DNA of 64,000 bases from contig OX485809.1 in NCBI GenBank assembly GCA_950295325.1, positions 3,350,001 through 3,414,000 on the forward strand, written 5' to 3'. Position 1 is the first letter of the stretch, and every line of letters begins with the position of its first letter. A program made the position numbers and the translations under genes. Source of the DNA: Polytrichum commune. Taxonomy: Eukaryota; Streptophyta; Polytrichopsida; Polytrichales; Polytrichaceae. Below are positions 44,466-55,944 of the stretch, piece by piece. The notes below the pieces were generated by a model, which made no database searches, was not told where the DNA came from, and saw only the letters and a list, made by a program, of their open reading frames with translations.

Positions 44466-45430
44466 TGTGGAGATCAGCATCATTAAATGCCACTCAATGA
44501 TTAGGGTGGCTCAATTTTTCCTTAAGCTCTTCATGGATGGGGAAGCCTAACCATATGAGTGACATGATGTTGGTACTTGGGACAACTACCTTGTGCCACG
44601 CCTTCTGTGTCCTCCTTGCTATGTTGGCTATGGTATGTGGAGATGTCGATGTGGATCTCGGAGTCCGCTTTCCTTTTCTTCGAGTTGTGGTTATTGATAA
44701 AGGTTGTACAAAGGTTCATAAAAGTAAAGGTTGTCTACCTTAGCAATGTTACATGACCAAACGTGTTCTCAAAACTCACATTCAAGCTCATTGTGGGAGA
44801 TGCTCATCCTCGAGTCTATGAACTTTAACCACTTCTACAATTAAGCATAACTCCAAATTTAAAAGTCAAATTCTCACATATGTGTATCAAAAAAACTATT
44901 TTTAATTGAGGACACCTATCCATCCAATCATCCAACTATAGAAAAAGAAGACTTTATCCAACTGTCCGGCATAAGAACTTCAACTCTGCAACCACCGACT
45001 CTCCTCCAATTTTGCTGAAAACTATATCTATCTTTCTTCGTAAATCTCTTTTTAGAGGAGTTGATTTCCGCATACTAAGTGGTTGCGCATAAAATAGACT
45101 GGTGGTAGTGGACTAAATTGCCCTGAACATCAAGGGTGGTATGAAAGTTTCAAGTTCATGGGAACATGCACCCTTCGCCCACAAAGTGTTGAAGGCCAAC
45201 AAGGACTCCGGTCGGCTGCCAGGTGGACATTTGGGACCCAACAGCTGTCACACTGCCCTTTGGCCTTTGCAGCATGGAAGTGAAGCATGGGGTAGCTGGG
45301 GAGTTGGTAGGCCTTTCCATGCCCACCCATGTGCCAAAGTGTCATTTAACTTAAGACTATGCACCCACCCACCTTGTTTCTAGTTAAGGTAAGGTAAGCT
45401 TAGACGTGTGTTGTTTGAATATGTTTCTCA
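43011..45430. other. Unassigned intergenic DNA with (TA)n and (GT)n runs
   Basis: No gene recognised. (TA)n at about 43672-43688 and (GT)n at about 44440-44465. Open frames here are all below 90 codons without domains. Confidence 0.5.
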
Positions 45431-45740
45431 CTTCTCATCGAAATGAAACACGTGATTAGTGTGAGATGATCGGCAAATCCAAAATCATGCCCTTAAGTAT
45501 TTGCTACACAATCATTGGAGGTTAAATGAACATTTGGTTCATTACACATGTGCAGTTTCTCGTGCTCATTAAGTGGTCATACAAGTCCACCCAATCGCGT
45601 TGATTGTTGAACTTAGAATGGTTAGCATCTTTTGAGCATGTAGTCCAATTTCCTTTTGATACGTGTATTTTTATGCGTGCCTGTTTTAAATCCACATCTA
45701 ACCACATACCATTCAAATATATGTGTCTAGATTTACCGTT
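45430..45740 (+). repeat. R3 dispersed repeat copy
   Basis: GATGATCGGCAAATCCAAAATC, GTTGATTGTTGAACTTAGAATGG, TAGCATCTTTTGAGCATGTAG, CCACATCTAACCACATACC and ATTCAAATATATGTGTC. Confidence 0.65.
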
Positions 45741-47214
45741 GTGTTGGATTGAGACACGTCTATCTTGTGTCGAGGCTTGTTTGTGGATATTGGGAAGGAG
45801 TGATTTACGCTACTTAGAGTTTTGAGGGCATGTGATCATATACATCTAGAAATCTCTGAAGTGTTAGATGAAAATACCAAGACCTAAGATGTATGAGGCA
45901 TTCCATGTCCCTTTGCACTAGAGCTTGAAGGTCTAAGGGACCAAGGAAGTTTGAATGGATGGAAAACGTACATTATAATTACATGCCATGAAATGGATAA
46001 TGTTTCCAAGAGGTGGGTATAGACACAAATCACAACACTTCTGAGTCTTGCAACTTTTATAATTACAACGGGGTATGATTATTATGTAGTTTGTTCATAC
46101 CCCGTGTGGTAAATTGAGTAGTTTTAGAGGGTCTATAAGAAACATGCGTATCCCTAAAATAGTTCATAGAAATCACAAACATCGTATAGTTACTTTCAAA
46201 CTCAATACATCGGAACCTTATTACTTTATAAAAGAATTGGTCCTAAGATTATATGAAACCCTATAATTTATATAGAATTTATGTATAGTATCCGGACTCA
46301 TAGGCTTTCAAAGAGTTTTCACCTTCTTCAAGTGAAATATGACACACTGCTTGATTGAGTCCATGGAAAAGATATGCGCGTCTTATTCGGTCAATTTTCT
46401 TAATCGGACATGTAAAATTGATTGGTGTGTGGTTGCGTGAGGATCAAAGAACAATAAACATCATAAAGATAAATGTTTAAGAAAAATTAAATTGCGTCCT
46501 CATATTTTCAAATTGTTTGGCAGATTCTCACGTGTTACACACCTGCTCATCACTTTCTTTTCATTTTGACTTGAAAACAACAACTAAACTATTCCACGTC
46601 CAATAGTGAACATGGTTGGGAGGATCTATGTATTCGATGTGAGAACCAACAACACATACGATTATAATAATCGTAAGTGCATGAAGGGAGGTCTAATCTT
46701 CTATTCAATTTTTGTTGATGCTCCATAGTAGATTTGTTGGTCTTGAGACACAAGTTTTGGTTGTGTGGATCTAATTGGTAGAAGCTGGAGAACATTAAAA
46801 ATGAACCAAATAACACCCACATACCTTGAGACACTTGAAGAATTGTTCAAAGTATCTTGGCATTTAGAATAATGTTGCTAAATTCTCCAATTTTTTTTTC
46901 TCCAAGATTCAAAATGCATTGCAATTTCATAAAAACTCAAACTAATAGACAAAGCTAACATAACCCAACTATAGAAGTCCCTTAGTCACATAGGAGTCTG
47001 AACTTGACAAATTGGAAGTTTCATTTGTAGTTTAAGGGGTTGTTTACATCATGGACCATGAAGTTGTCTCATGTCAAAGGGCATTTTTTTCATGGTCACA
47101 CTTCATGGTCACATTTCCATAGTCTGATTTTTATAAAAATGCATTTTAAAGCCCTTGGGCCCCGTACTAGGTGTGAACCGGATGTGGACCAATTCAATTA
47201 CTTCATCAGACACC
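45741..47214. other. Unassigned intergenic DNA
   Basis: No gene or bounded repeat recognised. Confidence 0.5.
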
Positions 47215-47345
47215 TTTATTTGAGTGGTATGCAGTTTGGTTTGGCTCCAAGAATGGAGAGAAAAAACACATGTATTTCAAAGAGATTGGATTACATACTC
47301 AAATTATGATAGTCATTCTATGTTTAATAATCAACATGTTCATAA
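47215..47345 (-). repeat. R3 dispersed repeat, partial copy
   Basis: On the minus strand: GTATGTAATCCAATCTC and TTGATTATTAAACATAGAATGA, with ATTTGAGTGGTATG at the plus-strand left side. Confidence 0.5.
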
Positions 47346-49395
47346 CATTCCTCAGCGACGTGGGCTTTTAGAATATAACAATGGGATGTTAGGAGCTCAA
47401 TTTGAATATGAGTCTCCCTACACAACTTTACAAGCATCAGACAATTATAATACAAGGGCCCACTATAGTTAGGTTTTTGCTATGACTTAAAATAACAAAT
47501 CCAGGGAACTAAGTCTCTAGGAAGACTGAGATAGTGTCTATAAGGGTTAATGTCACATTGGTTTAAGGATTGCAATAACAACTTAGGATCTTTCTTTCTT
47601 CATTCCTTCTTCATTCCATTTATTTTCCACTCTTATGGTTCCTTGGTGCTTCTCCAGTTGTGAGTGATCCCGTCCTATCTTTAGGGAATTTCCTATTACT
47701 CTATGGCTTGACCTACTTCAGTCGTGAAGCCCAACAACTTGGCAAGTTGTCATTGGCAATTTGTTAGGACCTAAGTCCAGGGTAATGTCTTTTTGTAACC
47801 GCATAGTCTTGGAAATGCCATAAACAGAGCTTGCAACGTTCTTTGATTAACTTCTTGTTAACAACTTACAATCATTATGCATGGCTTCGCATAACTCAAG
47901 TCACCACCTCCATTTTCAATCATCTGGTGACTCATCTCAAATGATCATCCAATTGTCAATATGAAATCAATGCATCAACAACTAGGCTATATCCTTTCCT
48001 TAAGGCTTTAGTATGCTTTAAACTAATAAAAACATGTAGATGGTAAAGTCTTACTCCAGTAGGGTAATCTTTCCTTCTTGAGAAGGTAATGTCTTGGCAG
48101 CCTATAGCCTGCCCCTTGTCCTTCCATGTCATGCGCTGGCAATTAGCCCAACTCTATCTCTCGGTGGCTTCCTAGCTAATGGCCAATACTTTAACGGCAC
48201 TTGCCGAGGTGATGGCCCCTCTCTGCAATTTCTCTTTCAACCTCCCTCAATAAAGGCTATCGCCCTCTCGGCTACCTACTAAGCAGCCTTCAGGGTTCTC
48301 TCAACCCTCTCTCAAGACTGTGGCTATCATCCTTCTTCACTCAGCCAATTGCCTACACTCACTGCCCTTGGCTAATAGCCTCGGTGTAAGCTTATTGCCT
48401 ATCTTGCTTCTCACTAAGTCCTCTCATAACTTGCCTTCTTTACGACAAGCTGACATCACCCGTCAATTTCCTTCTTGGACTAATTTCTTCGCCACTTTTT
48501 GGCTCGCTTATCATATTATTGCCACATATTGGCTTCGTCCTACCGTTACTCATAGACACGTATTGGACACTCGGCCTTTTCGACTTCCCCCGTATGCGGG
48601 AGTACATTGGCCAATAGCCCTTTTAGAATGTGGCCTCACTGTTTCTCCTGACTCAAGACATCTTTCAACTCTTCGTCATATACTCAACCTCTTAATTTAG
48701 ACTCTTCCAGCGATTGAACATTCTTCTGCCAATAACCTTTCCTGCTTCTTCTCTGATCACTCACTCTTAATCAATTTTGGCTCACTCCAATGCAAACTTC
48801 CTATCAGCCTATTTGCCATATATTGTCATTACAACGCTATGTCATACTACTTGCCCAAATTTAATCTTCAGACATTGCTCACAAGAAAAACTGACACAAC
48901 ACACTTCAACAATTCCTCTCCGCTCATAGGATGTACAATTGCACGTCACAACTTGATCATAACTTCCTTATTTAAAAAAAAAAAGCATTTCCACTTCCAG
49001 GGTCTGGTTGCTACAACCCTTCTTCTCCTAACATTATGATCTTAAGTTTCTTGCTTGGTCCTGTCTATGGCCGAACTCAATCATTGAGCGGGTGTCTTTC
49101 TACGCCTATTGCTAACACTACTTTGAGACTACGCAAGGTCTTTTCTGTATGCAAATAGCATGTCTCCTACTTGGCCAGTCTCCTCCTTATCGTCGAGGGA
49201 GGGGACGAGGTGGTTAGCAGTCGTAACCACTTCCTAGCGGCTATTGCCCTTGCCTGCCACTATGGATGACCTCCAACCGCCAATCGCCGGATGAAAGACG
49301 TTGAAATTCAAGAAATGGCCCTATTCGGACAGGCGATGGCCAAAAAATGGTTCTACACCCACAAAACATGAGTTGAATGTTTAGCAATCTTATGT
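47346..49395. other. Unassigned pyrimidine-rich stretch
   Basis: About 2 kb enriched for C and T on the plus strand with recurring GCCAATAGC/CTATTGCC-type words (about 48100-48700 and 49080-49300). It may be an old LTR or unclassified repeat. The 126-codon frame at 48320-48700 has no recognised domain. Confidence 0.35.
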
Positions 49396-49396
49396 T

Positions 49397-49620
49397 GGGG
49401 GGAGGGGGGGGGGGGGAACCTATATGACCATTTAAAGAGCACAAGGATCTTCACTTTGGTGATGGATAAAACATTCATACACAAACTTTGCAATTTATGA
49501 GGAAAGTGGCTATGGCCTCAATTTGATTTTTGCTAACCATCTCATGCATTACTAAACGCATGCTTTATATCCTAGGAGAAGTGGGCTAGTCAGAAAACAA
49601 ACCATTAAAGGCCCATCTAC
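49397..49620 (-). repeat. R3 dispersed repeat copy with expanded G-tract
   Basis: The plus strand reads a G-tract (49397-49416), then GACCATTTAAAGAGCACAAGG, ATCTTCACTTTGGTGATG, TTTGCTAACCATCTCATGCATTA and CCTAGGAGAAGTGGGC. This is the R3 order in reverse. Confidence 0.6.
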
Positions 49621-50092
49621 CTTATTCCAACAACATGTTGTAACTAAAATAAGGAGCAAGAATCAAACGGTGGCGTGCTTGAGTTGTTTAAGAATGTTAC
49701 GTGTCTAAATGAAAGTGATATAACATTACTCAACTCCTTGGGTGTGTTCCATGGGACCAAGTATCGGACGAGCATAATTCCCCTTTGATTCCACGATTGC
49801 TTGGTTACAAGGAGCACTCAGGTTGTGTACTATTATTCAATGAGTGAGGTTTAGCACAAACAATTGTAAATCATCATGGTGATTAGGCCGGTTTAGTGCA
49901 TAACAACTTACAAATTGAGGCGGTTGGACGGCCATGTGTAGGGCAATTGATATTGGCATGTGGCAACACAACCGGTGTAATACCTCTTACTACCCTAAAC
50001 ACAAGATGTGTTTTTATGTTCAAACCCCAACATGATTGATGGCTCAAAGTTTTCTAAATACAACTTGTTTCTTTGGAAAGAGACCATCATCT

Positions 50093-50330
50093 AGCTAGTA
50101 CACTGGGAGAAAACACCAACCGCTAGTTACAAATGAACCGATTGAGTCTAAGAAATAACCAGTTCGAGTTCAAGACGTAAGGGGAAAATACCTATCATTT
50201 TGGAGGAATCTATAGAATACACCTCAACCCAATAAAGGAAAACTAAAAGACTGCAACATGTTAACCAGTTGGACTTGGAAACATTAGGATTGTGACCGAT
50301 TACGCCCAAAACATTTTCCAAACAAAAAGT
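50093..50330 (+). repeat. R1 dispersed repeat copy
   Basis: CTAGTTACAAATGAACCGATTGAG, AATAACCAGTTCGAGTTCAAGAC, GAGGAATCTATAGAATACACC, CAACATGTTAACCAGTTGGAC and TTGTGACCGATTACGCCC. It abuts the family-4 MITE. Confidence 0.7.
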
Positions 50331-50337
50331 TGAAATC

Positions 50338-50759
50338 GGCCCCAACCCCTTCCCACCTAGAGGCTGGGCCGATTTGGTGGTATGAATTTTTTAATCAAGA
50401 GATGCATGGTATGACACGGCCCGAGCTCGTTGAATTGGGTGCACCCAGGCCAATTCTTGGCCTCGGGGCCAATGTCACATTTCAATAAAATTGCCTTTTT
50501 TTAGCAAACTATATCCTTTGAATTATGTGAAAATATGAACGGCTCTATGCTAGATTACGCTAGACCCGTTGGATTATGCTAGATTCATTGAATCGACCTA
50601 GCTTCTTGACCCTAAGACCTTTGCGTATGGAAAAATTGACCCCCATTTTAATCTTATTATAAAGTGTAGTTGAGGCCGGCCTCCCACCCAAAAGAGGCTG
50701 AAATTTCATGCAATCGGCCTCAAGGAGAATTGGCCCGGCCTCTAGGTGTAAAGCGGCCC
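50338..50759. mobile_element. MITE, family 4 (Harbinger-like ends)
   Basis: Inverted ends of about 40 bp: GGCCCCAACCCCTTCC, then CACCTAGAGGCTGGGCCGATT at the left; AATTGGCCCGGCCTCTAGGTG, then TAAAGCGGCCC at the right. Right flank is TTA; the left duplication is not clear. No coding capacity. Confidence 0.55.
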
Positions 50760-51316
50760 TTACTAATGTCGTGGAAACTAATGAAAATTTAAGAGCAAAG
50801 CAAATTTTATTTAATTATTTATTTTACTTCTCAATCTTTTTTGAAGCGGGGGTGGCAAGGCATTTAACGTGCCCTGTCCGGCTTACAGCTTAACTAGAAG
50901 AGACAACAATACCGGAACATGGAGAAGGGGGCGGTCCTTGATGAGGGGCCATTGAATGGGCAGAGGGGGTCATGAATGCATGCATCGCGGAAGAGGATCA
51001 CACCTCGGGAGAGTATCTTACCCACAGCATTCAATGCCACCTCCCCACGCCTCGACCGGGGCCGTCAGATTGTCGCATCGCCAGCCCCACGCCGTTGGAT
51101 CTCGGGAGCTTGCTTCCTTTGTTGTAATAGGGGGGCATAATAATAAGGCTATCCGGGCCGGTCCCTCGTGGCCATGTTTGTTTGGTTGGTGGGAGCCCGA
51201 CGCCAACTGAAGCGCAATGTGCGGGGTCGGTCCAAGTGTGGGTTTATAGTTGCAGGTGCTTCAATAAAGAATTTGAGCGGCTGGATGGGGATCTTAATTA
51301 TCGGAGGGCTACCGTA
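50760..51316. other. Unassigned, moderately GC-rich
   Basis: No gene recognised; overlapping 60-85 codon frames on both strands are chance products of GC-richer DNA. Confidence 0.45.
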
Positions 51317-52334
51317 GGGCCACGTCACACACGAGCCAAGGGCCGTGACCATGGAATTGTGAGGGCCCTTAGACGGTCGTCCGAAGGCCGTATCAGTAGT
51401 CGAAGGGCCACTTCACACATGAGCCACAAGCCGTGACCATGAAATTGTGAGAGCCCAAAAGAAAGTGTCCCAACACACCTCCAACATCACGTAGTGTGGT
51501 CATGGACCTTCAAGTGTACCTGGGAAGTCATATGTGACCGGGCCCTCAACCAAATGCCATTGCAATGAATTTTTATTCTTGTGGGTCCTCACACGTGATG
51601 AAATAGAATAAATCAACGGTCGTGAGTGTCCGGAGTGTCATGGTCTCCTCGTTTTGTGTTAGACCTACCTCCAAGAGGTGGTTTTTAGACATAGTCCAAG
51701 TGACAATGAAACATGATCCATTTGATGCCATGTAGGAATCCACGTAGACTTTACATCCATCTTGCATTCACATACTCTGTTGGTCCCTCAAGCGTAGTGT
51801 GCAGTAGTGAACTTGGACCGGCTCCGCCTTTTCCACCAATGAGAGTGCTTGAAGTGTAATGGTCACGGGTTCTCAATCTCGTGTGTGAAGTGGCCCTAAG
51901 GTCCTTGGCTTTAACACGGTCTGCCGGAATTTGCGCCATGCTTACCTCTTGGAGGTGGGCTATTAGAGGGCTACCTTAGGGTTGCTTCACACACAAGCCA
52001 AGGGTTGTGACCATGTAGTTGTGAGGGCCCTTGCATGTCATCCAAAGGCCGTATCAATCATCTAAGGCCCTTGACTCTAAAATGGCATGTCGGAATTTGT
52101 GTCATGCCTACCTCTTGGAGGTGGGCCATGCAAATACCGGCGGATCATGAAACATTACTCGTGTTCTGCCATGGAGGAATCCATGTGTATTTTTTCATTT
52201 ATGTCAAAAAAATCTAGCCCTTATGCGTTCACCTTCTAGTGTGAAGTGAACTTGGACAGTCTCGACCTTTTCAACCAATGAGAGATCTCAGAATGCAATG
52301 GCCATGCGCCTTCAATCTTGTGTGTGAAGTGGCA
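51317..52334. mobile_element. Two head-to-tail family-2-like MITEs, the first hosting a nested copy
   Basis: The first begins GGGCCACGTCACACACGAGCC at 51317. It is interrupted at 51405 by family-1 copy E and resumes at about 51897 with AAGGTCCTTGGCTTTAAC. The second starts GGGTTGCTTCACACACAAGCC at 51979 and ends GTGTGAAGTGGCA at 52334, flanked by TTA (51976-51978 and 52335-52337). The two share GAGGGCTACCNTAGGG before their starts and GTATCANTNNTCNAAGG at the nested insertion point. Confidence 0.65.
51405..51896. mobile_element. Harbinger-like MITE, family 1, copy E (492 bp), nested
   Basis: Same orientation as copy A. Ends GGGCCACTTCACACATGAGCC and GTGTGAAGTGGCCC. Right flank TAA (51897-51899), left flank GAA (51402-51404), probably a mutated TAA. 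The neighbouring related MITE has uninterrupted TCTAAGGCCC at the corresponding place, confirming insertion. Confidence 0.75.
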
Positions 52335-52569
52335 TTAAGTTACCTACGTGGACATTTGCTTGAAACCTCGAGACTTGCGTAACATTCTCTAGCAAGCCTT
52401 GCTATGGAGGACCCGTTGGAGTTCACCTACCGAAAGCCGGGGAGGCTAATAAAACTATCTTTACACAAACTCTAAGGTGAAACATGGTGAGTATACATAG
52501 AATAGTCTCTCATTCACGTCAATGCAGTACAAACACCTATGTTCTTTTTTGTTCTTTTCCTATAAGGAT

Positions 52570-52700
52570 TCTTTCAGCCTTCTTAATTGTGTTGACTACT
52601 TAATTTAAAACGTTGTCCTTATTTTGAGCACATAGTCCAATCTCATCATAAAATGTATGTTATTAATTAAAAGCATTGGCATAGCACTCAAATATTATAG
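52570..52700 (+). repeat. R3 dispersed repeat, partial copy
   Basis: TTGAGCACATAGTCCAATCTCATC and GGCATAGCACTCAAATATTATAGGC in R3 order. Confidence 0.55.
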
Positions 52701-52959
52701 GCATCTGCATAAGGTTTCGTTTTTGATTGGCCCTTAAAGATGGGATAACTTAAGGTGAAGAATTTTCTATGCTCAAATGATGTCCACGAAAAAAAGGTAG
52801 TTGTTACAAAGCACACAAATATTACATCCATGTGATTGAGATCCAAGTTGTTTCTTAGAAGAGTTTGTTGACATAGCTCTATCCTTCTGGTGAATGCTCC
52901 GATAAACAATATATTGAAAATATGGTGCAAATATAGCAGAATAAGATGTACAATACTTA

Positions 52960-53476
52960 GAGCCACTTCACACTGTGGCCGAAGGTCAAGAGGCCGTCGA
53001 TTTCCGCCAATCAGATTGGAAGAAACCGAGAATTTCGGGCTCTCAACCCTTCACACCAGAGGCCAAAGTCCAAAGTCCGTCGCTCTCCAAAACGCCCACT
53101 ACACATCAATCTTCTCAACCAAGGCGACAAACTCTCGAAGGAAGTTTGGGTTGGACAAGAATGGAAACCCAAACTACGGTCGAGAGGCCATCGATACTTT
53201 CTCATAATAAAATAAAATAAAATAAAAACCTGACAAGATCTTGGCCATTAGATTAGAGGGGTTGTTTTGAGCAGGGAATAAAGTGGGATGCTCCTTCTTT
53301 CCTTGGACTTTGGGCTTGACCTTTGAAGGCTTCACACTACGCCCGGCCGAAAGCTCCAATTCCTCTATATTTTAATGGCTATGTATGTTGAGCCCATTTC
53401 TTTGGACTGTCAACAAAGGTTTGGCCATTCCATCGCACGGCCTCTCGACTTGGACGGCCATAGTGGGAAGCGGCGC
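52960..53476. mobile_element. Harbinger-like MITE, family 3, copy 2 (517 bp)
   Basis: Ends GAGCCACTTCACACTGTGGCC and GGCCATAGTGGGAAGCGGCGC, flanked by TTA on both sides (52957-52959 and 53477-53479). The interior corresponds to the inverted copy at 41.2-41.7 kb. An (AAAAT)n run at about 53205-53228 is internal. Confidence 0.75.
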
Positions 53477-53599
53477 TTAAAGGATCGAGGCGTGCATGCG
53501 ATTAGTCATTATAAGAGACTGAGAAACCGGCCTACTCGATGATTACAAGCTAAGTACCTCTCCTCCCTCACCCACCACTTTCTGCTGCCTGCCTGCCTA

Positions 53600-53790
53600 C
53601 TTGCAGTGAAGGGAAGGGAAGGGCAGGGCAGGGCAGGGCAGGGTGTACTTATATACACGCTGTTGTGTGTAAGTTATTCCCTACACTTACACAGTAGTTG
53701 TAAGACTGCAAGATTGTTATTGGGTTTGTGTAAGTGAATGAATGCATGCAAAGGAAAGGAAAGGAAAGGCCCGGCCCTTGCGGTGGCCCG
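53600..53790. repeat. GGGAA/GGGCA and GGAAA minisatellites
   Basis: A (GAAGG)n to (GGCAG)n run at about 53609-53643 and an AAAGG-type run at about 53748-53770. No gene. Confidence 0.8.
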
Positions 53791-53913
53791 GGTGTTGGAA
53801 TTATGAAAGGCCTCAAAAGCAACTGAGCACAAGATCATGTGTAAGCCTACGGTCTCCCCTCTCTCTCTCTCTGCACCAGCCACTGGAATTCAGCTGACAC
53901 ACAGACATACACA

Positions 53914-53924
<11 letters not shown>

Positions 53925-53957
<33 letters not shown>

Positions 53958-54800
53958 GCTCGCTGGCCTTTGACTTCAATTCCCTTCTCCCCACTGCCCG
54001 CACACTTTGGGCGGTTTACAAAATCATTTTGGACGAAAATATCTCTTCAACGCATGCAACGATGACTGAGTGCATGCAACATGTTTAGTCTATGAAATGC
54101 TTCATGTTTTATGTTTTTAATGTTTTTTAATGTTTTCCCTTCTTTCTGAAAGCAAACCGATTTTTTATGCCACTTGGCTTTGGCTTCCCGTAACATTATT
54201 CACATCCATAACAGAGTTCTATGGGACTAAGAGTATTTCACTCTCTCTCTGGTCTTTGACTTCAATTCCTTCTCCCCACTGTTGTCTCCTGCCTCCTGCA
54301 CACTTTGGGCAACTTACAAAATCATTTTGGAGGAAAATATCTTTTCAATGCATGCAACATGTTTAGTCTATGAAATGTTTCATGTTCTTCTTTTTCTTTT
54401 TCTTTTTCTGAAAGCAATTCAATTTTTGATGCCACTCGGCTTTGGCTTCCCGTAACATTATTCATATTCATAATAGTGTTCTGTGGGATTGAGAGTATTC
54501 CACTCTCTCTCTGGCCTTTGACTTCAATTCCCTTCTCCCCACTACTGCCCCCTGCTCCCCGCACACTTTGGGCAGTTTACAAAACCATGTTGGAGGAAAA
54601 TGTCTCTTCAATGCATGCAACGATGACTGAGTGGCGACATGTTTAGTCTATGAAATGTTTTATGTTTTTGTTTCCCTTCATTTTGAAAGCAAACCGATTT
54701 TTGATGCCACTCGGCTTTGGCTTCCCGTAACGTTATTCATATCCATATCAATGTTTTTGTGGGACTGAGAGTATTCCACGTGGTGTTTTTGTATATTCCC
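53925..54800. repeat. Tandem triplication, unit about 262-286 bp, with (CT)n
   Basis: Three units start with a CT run and GGYCTTTGACTTCAATTCC at 53965, 54251 and 54513. Each continues with CACACTTTGGGC, TTTACAAAAYCATNTTGGA, ATGCATGCAAC and TTTAGTCTATGAAATG. Each ends with CCCGTAACRTTATTCA…GTGGGACTGAGAGTATTCCAC, which is one arm of the palindromic element at 54.7-54.95 kb. The (CT)n is about 30 bases in the first unit and short in the others. Confidence 0.85.
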
Positions 54801-54960
54801 CACATTCAACACTATACAGATCCATAACAATGTTCCGTGGGACCGAGAGTCCGAATGTGGACAGAAACACTATTATGGATTTGAACAATGTTGACTGTGG
54901 GGAATATACAAGAATATTACGTGGACTATTGTCAGTCCCCACACGACATTGTTATGCCAT
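54725..54960. mobile_element. Palindromic (foldback) MITE, copy 1
   Basis: Left arm from about 54738 (CATATCCATATCAATGTTTTTGTGGG) and right arm ending near 54960 are reverse complements over about 75 bases with moderate divergence, around a centre near 54840. The same element, better preserved, is at 59,422-59,592. Confidence 0.7.
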
Positions 54961-55930
54961 GAATATGAAATCTATCGCATTTCATTGAGAGACACATAAC
55001 ATTACTTAGCAACGGGGGTTGAGGGCCCCATGTGCCGGAGATTTTGGAAGCATGGTTTCTTTTTCCCTTGTGCAAGGCCACCCCTGCAAAAATGAAGAGT
55101 ACACAACCCAAGTATGTTTCATTCTGCAAGGGTGAATACACACTTTTTCTTTTTCTTTTTCTTTTTTCCTCTCCCATTATTAGAACAAAAAAAACAAGAA
55201 AAAACAAGAAAAAAAAACAAGAAAAATGTTTTTCATGTTCATAGAAAAACTTCCTGGGCTCTTGTTTTTTTTGTTCTACTTAAATTGGGCAGCATGCCTA
55301 TCAACCGAAGTTGAAGCCACGTGGGGCCCGACTTCGGTTACACAATCACGTTATTGGGCATCAATATGGTTTTGACTCTTTAAACATGAGGTAGGGTTGC
55401 CTTTTTAATAAAGGAAACCCATACATCATAGGCTTCCTAGTGTTGTGTGTAATTACAATTGTTCATATTAGAATCACATAAAGAGCCACGTTCAAAGGGG
55501 AGTGGGTTGGAGACAGCTCAACTTCATCAAGTATTTATGTAGCCGAACAACCAAGTAACCAAAGCATCCAATGATCCATTACCAATCGTCAAAACTAATC
55601 AACCAAAGAATCACGCGCCCAAGGCCAACATTCCCCAAAAATTAGAAACTACATGCAACAATAGGGATATATATATAGTAACGGTTTCAAAATAAAAAGA
55701 TTCCACACATTATGTGACTTTGAGTTCAAAATAATATAGGTTGTTATAATTTCCATGTAATTAACTTTCTATAATTCTATTACTTCCAAGATATCATGGT
55801 ATAAATCATATATCATCAGTCTATGGTTCCTAATGAAAGCAATTCATGTTGTTCTTGAGTGCATATCTATTTTGTGTACGTGTGTTTTGTGTACGGGTCA
55901 TTTATCCCATCTTCCACGAACCATGAAGGC
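54961..55930. other. Unassigned; T/C- and A-rich run
   Basis: A (CTTTTT)n stretch at about 55143-55165 is followed by an AACAAGAAAAA-type array at about 55187-55230. No gene recognised. Confidence 0.55.
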
Positions 55931-55944
55931 CAATAGAGGGCAAC

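Noticed and set aside
48320-48700. 126-codon hydrophobic frame as a membrane protein
   Set aside because: It lies in C/T-rich DNA, which yields Leu/Ser/Pro-rich frames; no initiation context or homology recognised.
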